NCBI GenBank assembly: GCA_014529385.2
Contig: CM043960.1
Span: 74,741,910-74,805,909 of the forward strand
Origin: Adiantum capillus-veneris
Taxonomy: Eukaryota > Streptophyta > Polypodiopsida > Polypodiales > Pteridaceae
Direction of reading: 5' to 3'
Length of the DNA stretch: 64,000 bases
Both the position numbers and the translations under genes were made by a program. This document shows positions 56,189-64,000 of the stretch, one piece after another; the stretch's first letter is position 1; each line of letters starts with the position of its first letter. The notes below the pieces were generated by a model. The model searched no databases. It saw nothing but the letters and a program-made list of their open reading frames with translations, and was not told where the DNA came from.

Positions 56189-56447
56189 TTTTAGTGTGTG
56201 AGAGTGTTCCATTGGTGTTAGGGTTAGTGTAAATTCCTTGCTTGTTTGTGGGTTGCTCTAATGATTCTCCTCTTTTGCGTCCTAGTTCGCTCTTAAACTA
56301 GGTGGTGCCCCTTGTGTAGTTGGGATTTGGCTGTGGGTTTGTTGTTTTGGTTTTTGTTGTGTTGTGCCCCAGCCCCATTGAGCAACACGGGATCCTTGAA
56401 GGGTGTCTAGAGGTTGCTCTTCTTGTTGCCCGCCCCGGACCGCCTCA
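53740..56447 (+). repeat. 3' LTR of element E (2708 bp)
   Basis: Near-identical to 45099-47816. TATAAAAG at 55448-55455, and a (TC)n array at 56116-56185, shorter than in the 5' LTR. The (TC)n array accounts for most of the length difference. Confidence 0.93.
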
Positions 56448-56636
56448 ATGTCTCTCTCTCATCCTTTCCATTGCAGTCAAGAACTCCATGAAAAAATTGC
56501 AAGTAAATCCATGCAAGCAATCAAAGTTTCTCTCATCAGTAAAAACCTTGCTTTTTGAGCATGTGGAGGTGTTGTGAAAGACATCACTTGTTCTTAAGAT
56601 TGCCACACGCACACACACAATGCGTGTGTGCTTGTA

Positions 56637-56674
<38 letters not shown>

Positions 56675-57950
56675 GAAGAAGAAGAAGAAAAGAGAGCACA
56701 ATTGGAAACATCCTCTCCTCCAAGGCTCATCTCTCCTTTGCACCCTAGCCCTTTACTTGTTAAGAAGGACGAGTTTCTTTTAGTCCACCTATGTGTAGGT
56801 TGTGCAAACATACATTTTGCTCACTATATTGTCCTATGTGAGATAACTATGTCGCTCTCATGAATATGATTAGTACTATTATCTATCATTACTTTATATT
56901 TTAAAATTTTTGAATAGGAAATCTTTTTTTTGCTTCTCTCTAGTGTTAGTCACAATGATACTTGCGGTGTTCACCTTATTAACCTAGCAACATTTTTTCA
57001 AATGCTCCAAAGGTAAAAGTTCCACATGGATGAAAGACTATCGTCCCTATGAAGAAAGAATCTCTCGTCTTCAAGGATAACATGTGCACAAGCTGCAACG
57101 ACAAGTATAATTCCTTTCCTCTATCCCCGGGCAGGTGTTGTAACAAGGCCACCCAAGCATGACTAGTCAACCTCTTAAACCAGATCATGTTGTCAAAGAT
57201 ATGTTCATTTTAAAGAATACCAACTTAGTATTTAAATAAATAGTCAATTTAAACTAAAATACATATAACAAGAATCACAATATAGTGTTCAAAAAAAAAT
57301 CAACTTTTCTTTGGAAATTGAAATACCACTCAAATTTTTAATATGGGCTATAACATCCTAGGGATTATGGCATTGAGTCTCCTATAGCTTGATGTTTCCT
57401 TCAAAAGAGAATATTTATGCTTCTAGAATATCAACAAATAAGATCCTAAATGCAGAGAGAGAGAGGAAGGGGTTTCTTTATCCAAGAAGTTTTTTAAATC
57501 CATCTGGTATTGAAAATCACTAGAAGCGAAAAACATTTAAATATGTCATTTGATCCAAATGAGGGTCAAGAACCAAAGTATTTGATACCGGAGCACTACC
57601 AAATGGAACCATAGAAAAATCAGACATCATGATTGGTAAGGGTAAGTTTAAGAGTTAGATTTGAGAAACTTCTCTTATTACTTTGAGACTCGCTCGATTT
57701 TCTGTTTGCTCGGAAGGTTTCGCTCGGTGTTTGGTAGAACTCTTATAGACTTGCTTTTGGTATCATTTTGTTAACATATAAATATCTATTGTGCCATAAC
57801 TAAAGACATACTTTGATTTTTTTGTTTTAAATACACATAAATTCTTAATTTTCTACTTAAGAAAGCCTTGAAATATGATGGATTTTTTAATCTTATTTGT
57901 TGATATTTTTGCAAATTTTATATCCTTCTTGTTGTTTTTAAGTATATATT
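56448..57950. other. Anonymous DNA with (GA)n-(GAA)n at 56638-56690
   Basis: Right flank of element E. No ORF with motifs; AT-rich beyond 57190. Confidence 0.5.
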
Positions 57951-58481
57951 TTGGATTTGGCATGCTTGATAGCAAGAATTTATGGTTCTTTTGTTGATGT
58001 TTGTAGCTTCTTCTTTGTAGAGCCTTTTCCTTCTGGTGATGCTCATGTTTTTAAGAAGCAAAGAAGAGATCAACTATCTGATCTCGCTAATCAATCTTCA
58101 TCTTCTCTAATTGGTTTAGGTCGTACAAGTTCACTCACTCCCTCACGTAGTAAAATTGCTCCCATCAGTCCTCACTTTCAAGCACTTACGATACGTGTGT
58201 CAATTGCTGGAGCAGATTCTAGAAGACAATTGCTTCCACCTCCTTTTGCTTTTAAAGGTGGTGCTCCTCGACGAAATTTGTTAAACGCTCATCAATTTCT
58301 AGAACAAGCTCAAGGTATTGACGAGACTTTACCGATGATGCCTTTACAAAGAGTCGTTGTTCCCCCTAGAAGTATGCTTGCTACTTCTCATAAACAAAAA
58401 AAATCATCAACTCATGATGTTGAAATCCTTTGGGAGCATGCACAACACGAGAAGACTGAAGGTCATGCTTGGTCAATTTGA
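57951..58481 (+). CDS. Unrecognised ORF (176 aa)
   Basis: One of the few long open frames here not made of a known mobile-element domain or a simple repeat. A hydrophobic N-terminus (ARIYGSFVDVCSFFFVEPF) precedes a Ser-rich middle (DLANQSSSSLIGLGRTSSLT) and a basic C-terminal part ending DVEILWEHAQHEKTEGHAW. That end loosely recalls the start of BED-type zinc fingers of hAT transposases, but no Cys/His set is visible. Flanks are AT-rich and non-coding. It may be a decayed exon or chance. The real start could be the second open region rather than this ATG. Confidence 0.25.
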   Translation: MDLACLIARIYGSFVDVCSFFFVEPFPSGDAHVFKKQRRDQLSDLANQSSSSLIGLGRTSSLTPSRSKIAPISPHFQALTIRVSIAGADSRRQLLPPPFAFKGGAPRRNLLNAHQFLEQAQGIDETLPMMPLQRVVVPPRSMLATSHKQKKSSTHDVEILWEHAQHEKTEGHAWSI

Positions 58482-59154
58482 GTAGGTGTTTTTGGGCACA
58501 ATCAAACAATTACTAAACCTCTTATTTCTTTACGTCATTGATGATAAAGGTTTCAACCATTAGGAAAGTGTTTTCAAAGTGGTAGGTTATCTTGTTGACG
58601 TTGGAGAAAATACCTCGCACAATATCTTATATTGTCTTCTAGAAGGGAAAGAAAAAAAAATTGTGAATGACAAAGAGAAGAAATATGCTTTCAAACTTGC
58701 TTCATAATATTCGTTTTTAATTTTGTTTACAAAGCTTTGTTGCAAAAGTAGAGATAATCTTGTTACTTAACTTTTTGAAAAATTAAATGCAAAATTTGGG
58801 GTTTGTAAATTATAATAATGTGTTTTATTTACATTTTTCATCACAATAGTGAAATCACAAAGTTTATGCTTTATTAATTGGTCAAAAACTGATGTGATTA
58901 TGGAAATGTAATTTTTTTGAATTAAACATGTGATTGTAAATTGTCAATTCTCCATTATTTTCAAAATCATTCATTGTTAAATGAAGCATGATGTACAAAT
59001 TTTAAGATTTTTTAGCCATAAATTTTTTTGAAAAAAAATTGCGAGCTTAAATGCTCTTTTTTTGAGTTTTTTGGGCTATTTTTGGGTTTTTTTGTGGCAA
59101 TCAAAACTACACCTCATGCCCTGTTGTAATTTTTTATGAAAGAGTGTTCAATGT
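58482..59154. other. AT-rich DNA, nothing recognised
   Basis: Poly-A and poly-T rich, without motifs or repeats. Confidence 0.5.
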
Positions 59155-61405
59155 CTTGATCAACTATCCTTATTTGATGGTAGCCACTTTTTAGGTCAAT
59201 CCTACTGAAGTAGGTCAAATATGTCTTCTACCCATGGAACGGGAAACCTATTCTTGATATTGATCCTACTTAGTGCTTTATAGTGAACACACATACGATA
59301 TGTGTCGTCTTTCTTTTGCACTTATAGCATGGGTGTAAAAAATGGAGATGAGATAGGCCTAACCATGCCTTTCTCAACTAACTCATGCACTTCCCACATA
59401 ATCTCCTACTGTTGAGCTTGAGAAACTCAATAAGGAGGTTTATTAGGCGGTGAACTTCCTGGAAGAAGTTCAATTGCCTCATTTGGAAGGTAGTTCACAA
59501 GGAATATCGTCAATAAAAACATCTTGGAACCCCTTGAGGAAATTGGATAACTCTAATTCCTTTTGATTGTTTATCTTTTCTTTTGCTAAAGCATTAGGTT
59601 TATTTTGAGAATCTTTAACAAAAATCATGTACATGAAAATAGAGCTCTTTATTGACTTATTGAAATCTTTCTTATGTACAAGAGGTATGGTACTACCCAA
59701 CTCCTTAGCATCTATGTACATATCTTTTTCCCTGAACCTAAAGTAGATTTGCCTTTCAGGGAATTTAACATTGTCAACCATGCAATCAAACCATGGTGCC
59801 CCTAGGATTACATCCTCATGCTTGAGAGGAGACATGAATAAATCCTCCTTGTCCACATAGCTTTGTACATGGAGCCTCAATTTCCCAATTAAGGGAGTGA
59901 CTAAGGCTTTCTTGCCCCTTGAGAGCACCATCGGCAGGGAGGACATCTCTCATCTCATAGGCTTGGATGCCTAGCTTGGTGGCCAGCTCTGTCAATATGA
60001 AATTGTGGGTAGAACCAGGGTCAAAGAGAATAAAAGCATCATGTTCTCCCACCTTTCCCCAAGCATGGCATAGAGGAGATCCTTTGTGATGAGCATCCTC
60101 TTCTTGAATTTTGACCAAGGTAGCTCTATAAGGCTCATTATGTGTATTCTTGTGGGGGTAAGCACAATAGGCATGCCCTTGCTCCCCGCAGTTGAAGCAA
60201 CGGTTATCTTTTCGATAACGCTCTAGCTATTCAGGAGAGAGTTTATTTTTTCCTTTATAAACTCCCTTCTCCTTATCTTTGTTGTTGTTGGCGTTGCCTT
60301 TGGGAGACTTTTGGACATTGTCCCTCCCCTTAGGCTCATTACAGTCCTTGTTTTTCATGGGCTTAAGATTTCTCTTAGCCCCTTGTTGGAAATTGATTTG
60401 TGAAGCCACCATGGTATGGTGTATGACCGCAGATATGATATGTGGCCTTTGGGAGTTAACATACTCCACCATATTCTCAATTAAACCCACACAAAATTGT
60501 TGTTTTTGCTCTCCAAAATCCATATTTTTTAAGACAGTGGATTTCAGATGTAAATCCCAAAACTTTTCTACATATTTATATTTGTAGGGAGAGAGCTACA
60601 AGCTTTGCCATTTGGTGAGTACTTTGTCTTTGGCATTGGTAGCCAAAAACTGCTTCATGATGGAAGCTCTTAAAGCTTTCCACGTTCGTGGAGCTTCACT
60701 ATTTACTCGTAGGCTAGACCACCATTGCCTGGTGGACTTTTGAAAATGCATGGCTACATGACATAGATTAGAGGACTCCATGAAGCCCTCATCTCCAAAC
60801 GCCGCATCGAATTGTTGGATGAAGGCCAAGACTTTTTCTGTAGCACCAAAGGTGCCATTGTAGGTAAGGAAAGAGATGTTCTTTCCTCCCTCTTTGAACT
60901 TTTTGAGCTTGGACGACCTCTTCCATGTGGAATAGGATTTCCTATGGACTCTTCTTTTAGGTGGTTCAAGAGTTGCTCCATCACTTTCTTCAGAAGAGGA
61001 AGAGTATGAGGAGGATGGAGAAGAGGGTGACCTCTTTCTTGTATTTTTCTTTCCTTGTTCCTCCTTGTCTGCACCATCACTTTCTTCAGAAGAGGAAGAG
61101 GATGAAGAAGATGGAGAAGAGGGTGACTTCTTTCTCACCTTTTTCTTCTCTTGTCCCTCTTTGAATTATGGTGTATATGTGCGATGGTCTTCTCCGGCTA
61201 GGGGGTGTTGAAGAGCTTTTTGCCCACCACTGTCTTCGTAGAATCATCTCCACCAAGGTGGCAAGAGACTCACTTCTTTCTTCTTTTGGTGGGGGCTCTC
61301 CATTGAAACTTGAATTCTCCTTTGGGAAAGAGATGCATCATTGAGTAGTAGATTTATGAGCCCTTCGTACGAATCCTCTTCTTCTTCCCTTATCGGAGAG
61401 CATTC
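59155..61405 (-). pseudogene. gag-protease-RT(start) of chromovirus copy F, minus strand, truncated
   Basis: Reading from 61405 down: SPIREEEEDSYEG (no stop here, unlike copies B and C); two copies of an RS-like block (KKSPSSPSSSSSSSSEESDGA and RKRSPSSPSSSYSSSSEES, split across 61138-60970); capsid block (RSSKLKKFKEGGKNISFL, FQKSTRQWWSSL); gag C-terminal segment (60523-60227); knuckle CFNCGEQGHAYCAY with the last Cys lost; protease FDPGSTHNFI (about 60030); a shifted continuation to 59479; and RT start remnants (SRIDLKSGYHQIRI near 59190). Frame breaks at about 60595, 60227, 59940 and 59479. It ends in RT at about 59155. Its gag ATG is missing. Confidence 0.8.
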
Positions 61406-61740
61406 AATAACCTTCTTAATGAAATGCTCACTATGTTATCAATTTTTGCTACACAAAAGTTATTAGTTCATTAAATGTTACATTGGTATCAGAGCTATTG
61501 GTTTCTCTTTTCTTGCTCAATAAGAGAGGTCCTCAATCTTGATACAAATGGTTGGTGTTATTAATTGCAAAAGAGTAAGTAGAATAGGGATTTTTCAAAC
61601 TTGAAGCACGTCTGCTTTATGCAGTTAATGGGGACACCCTCAAGAGCTATGGTCTTAATACTGGAGTCCTACAGGGCTTGCTTATGGCTTAACCATTATT
61701 GAGCTATTAGAAGCTTGAGAAGAACCGGTGCTCTCTTGGC
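61406..61740 (+). other. LTR 3' end, primer site and leader of a chromovirus fragment (G), plus strand
   Basis: AATGAAATGCTCACTATG to TTAAATGTTACA (ending 61482) matches the last about 60 bp of LTR B. TGGTATCAGAGC follows at 61484-61495, then leader sequence like 21946-22190. It points away from copy F, so it is not F's own leader. Confidence 0.75.
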
Positions 61741-61796
61741 TCTGGTGCTCTCATTGATCTTAATGAAATTAGCTAGGTGTAAATTACTATGTTGCT

Positions 61797-62428
61797 TAAT
61801 GCTCATTGGACCCCTTGGTAGACTGTCCAATAGTCTTCTAGGGGAGCTTAATTTCTATTGGTTCTTTTATCAAGCATTTTTAAATTGATTAGACTAAATT
61901 TACTCCAGCCTAATTCTCATTGGTCCACCTCTATGGCCATCCTATAGGATTTGAGGGGAGGTTGGGGGCAGCTGACCTAGGAGCTTGACATGTGTCCAGT
62001 ATTCCCTTTGTGTAAAGGGGAAGCCTTGGAGTGTGTATGTGTGTTTCTCTCTCATCCCCTACAAAATGGGCTCACCCCCTCCTTTCTAGGGATGTGGGAA
62101 GACTTTTTAGCCTTCCCATGACCATCCAATTCCCCTAAGCTTTGGCCATTGGACAAAAAAATTAATTTCTGGAACCTTAGCCTATGGAAGTCTTAATGGA
62201 GTTGAACCTTAGGTATTTGAATCCCCGTTGAAGCACATTGCTCTTTTGTAGGCTATCCTCCTTTGTATCCCTATTTTACCTCCTTTCGATCCTTGATAGA
62301 GACTGGTCTGTAGCCTCAGTCTGCAACCTTACCAATATTCTAGCTTTGACTCTCCTAGTACTTTCCCATATTAATGATCAGTTTAACATGATAAAATCAT
62401 TTGGGAGTGTTAGATATTGGTTTTTATT
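61797..62428 (-). repeat. Inverted chromovirus LTR fragment
   Basis: It matches the reverse complement of the 5' half of LTR B, including the CCAAT cluster (CTCATTGGACC, CTGTCCAATAG, TATTGGTTC, CATTGGTCC). It reaches almost to the LTR start at 62428, where plus-strand RT sequence begins abruptly. Confidence 0.75.
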
Positions 62429-62429
62429 A

Positions 62430-64000
62430 TAGTAGATGATCTATTTGATAAGCTACAAGACTCTATCTACTTCAGTAGGATTGACCTTAAAAGTGGCTAC
62501 CATCAAATAAGGATAGTCAATGAAGATATTGTAAATACCACTTTTTGCACAATGTTTGGTCTTTACGAATATCTTGTCATGCCATTTGGCTTGACAAATG
62601 CTTTGGCCACATTCAACCGTTTAATGGAGAATATTTTTAGACCCCATCACAAGTTCACTAGAGTATTCTTTGATGATATCATCATCTACTCCAATTCTCT
62701 TGAAGAGCATAAGCAACATCTCTAGGTAATCTTGCAAGCTTTGAGGGAGAATAAGCATTTCATTACTCAAAAGAAGAGTGATTTTTTCTTCAAGAGATTC
62801 AATATTAAGGTCACATTATCTCTTAAGATGATACGCATATGGAGCCAAAAAAATTAGTAGTAAAAGGATGGCCTAGCCCAAGAAATCTACATGAGCTACA
62901 AAGCTTTATTGGTATGTGTACATACTATAGATGCTTCACACAAAAATTCTTGCAAATAGCAGGACCATTACATGACTTGATGAAGAAGGAAATTAAGTAT
63001 ACATGGACTACAAAAGAGAAAAATGCTATTGACAAGCTCAAAGAAAATCTTATCTCTCAACCTATGCTATTGGATCTCTCAAAACCATTTGAGGTACAAT
63101 GTGATGCTTGTCAAGATTGCCTTGGAGCGGTCTTGCTTCAAGAAGGGAATTCCATAGCATATGAGAGTCAAAGAATCAACTTCGATGAGTGAGTATTGGG
63201 AATCTAGGAAAAGGAGCTCCTAGCTATTCTACATGCCCTTGACACATGGAAGCATTACCTTTTGGGGACTCCATTAATCCTAAAAATAGATCAAAAAAGT
63301 CTTAAGTGCTTCATGATGCAAACCAATATTTCTGACAAACAAATGAGGTGGACAAATTCTCTTTTGCATTTTAATTTTCATATTTCTCATGTTGTTAATA
63401 AGCACAATCAAGTGGCCAATGCACTATCATAATGATCAATAGTAAATGAAATGTCTATAGAAACTCACAATGATCTACCTTATATGATATATAAGTATGC
63501 TACTAATCCTGATTTGAAGGGTATAATTTCAACCCTTGCCTAAGGGAAGAAAGAAGAAACATTCGCCTTGCAGCAGGATGGTTATCTTCTCCATGGCAAT
63601 AGGCTATGTGCTACTAACTCCCTTCGTGGAGAAAGTAATGTATGAATCCCATTCTCCTCCCTATGTGGGGCATAGAGGGATTCAACCTACTCTTTGAGGA
63701 GTAAAAAATAGTTTCTATTGTCCTACCATGAAAGTAGACATACAAGAGTATGTTTCAAAATGTGTCGTATGCCAAAAGACCAAGTATGATAGACGAAAGC
63801 AACCAGGATTACTATAGCCATTGCCAATTCCTAATTCAACATGGGAGAGTATATCCATGGATTTTATCTTTGGATTACCCAAGTCTATCCATGGGAATAT
63901 GGGAATATGAACTATAGTCGACAGGTTAGCAAACAATCACACTTTAGACCTATCAAAAAGACTATTAAGGCACATAAAATGGAAACCCTCTTCATATCCC
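62430..64000 (+). pseudogene. RT-RNase H-integrase of chromovirus copy H, runs off the window
   Basis: It starts mid-RT (DLFDKLQDSIYFSRIDLKSG), with MPFGLTNALATFNRLM and FFDDIIIYSNS, then TAG 62723-62725 at the same place as in copy B. The connection follows (FIGMCTYYRCF), RNase H (FEVQCDACQDCLGAVLLQ; stop after NFDE near 63190; LKCFMMQTN), and the integrase zinc domain and core start ([16 protein letters not shown]). Several stops and shifts. The integrase continues beyond 64000. Confidence 0.8.

Larger units (their letters stand above)
45099..56447 (+). mobile_element. Complete Athila/Tat-like Ty3/gypsy retrotransposon E (11.35 kb)
   Basis: Two near-identical 2.7-kb LTRs (45099-47816 and 53740-56447), a leader with two small ORFs, gag-protease-RT-RNase H with a second archaeal-type RNase H, integrase, and a polypurine tract CTAGGGGGAGGGCTAA before the 3' LTR. 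Flanks share ATGT (45095-45098; 56448-56451), a 4-base match compatible with a target duplication that has one change. The LTRs differ at few sites, so insertion was recent. The RT motif DGYSGYFQI and the dual RNase H place it in the Athila/Tat branch, not the chromoviruses. Confidence 0.9.

Overview
The window looks like repeat-rich nuclear DNA of a land plant. It holds plant-type Ty3/gypsy retrotransposons (a chromodomain lineage with an initiator-Met tRNA primer site, and an Athila/Tat-like lineage with a second RNase H), a CACTA element with a TNP2-like transposase and DUF4218-like region, a Mutator-type MITE with a 9-bp target duplication, GT-AG introns and many long (GA/TC)n arrays. No bacterial operon, rRNA gene, CRISPR array or intact housekeeping gene is visible. 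The species cannot be named from this sequence; a large-genome, possibly non-seed plant is only a guess.

Layout. 1-7.13 kb: a decayed CACTA element on the minus strand whose terminus (7131) abuts the leader of an Athila/Tat-type LTR element with a perfect tRNA-Asp primer site (7757-7774). 7.1-10.3 kb: LTR-like and unassigned DNA, GA arrays and a nested tandem repeat. 10.3-19.7 kb: the most unusual part. A plus-strand gene (Lys/Arg-rich start, coiled coil, RING-like Cys/His cluster) and an FCP1-like phosphatase unit converge on a minus-strand gene for a DDE-transposase-like protein. An intron in each outer gene is filled with a related palindromic TGCTAAxTAGCA satellite. All are broken by stops or frameshifts.

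19.7-29.2 kb: a tandem chromovirus arrangement (truncated copy A, shared LTR, copy B, LTR). 29.2-34.2 kb: a decayed relative (C) carrying a 459-bp TIR insert. 35.0-40.1 kb: a minus-strand relative (D) whose LTR holds a 1309-bp TIR element flanked by TTAA. 40.1-45.1 kb: AT-rich DNA, hairpin repeats, GA arrays and the Mutator-type MITE. 45.1-56.4 kb: a structurally complete 11.3-kb Athila/Tat-like element (E) with nearly identical 2.7-kb LTRs, two mutually similar small ORFs in its leader, and a damaged pol. 56.4-59.1 kb: mostly anonymous DNA. 59.2-64 kb: a scrambled set of chromovirus fragments in both orientations (F, G, an inverted LTR piece and H).

Most coding sequences are mobile-element proteins and nearly all are inactivated, often by stops of the kind left by cytosine deamination. 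Element E looks youngest. The convergent gene set at 10.3-19.7 kb is the best candidate for an undescribed system.
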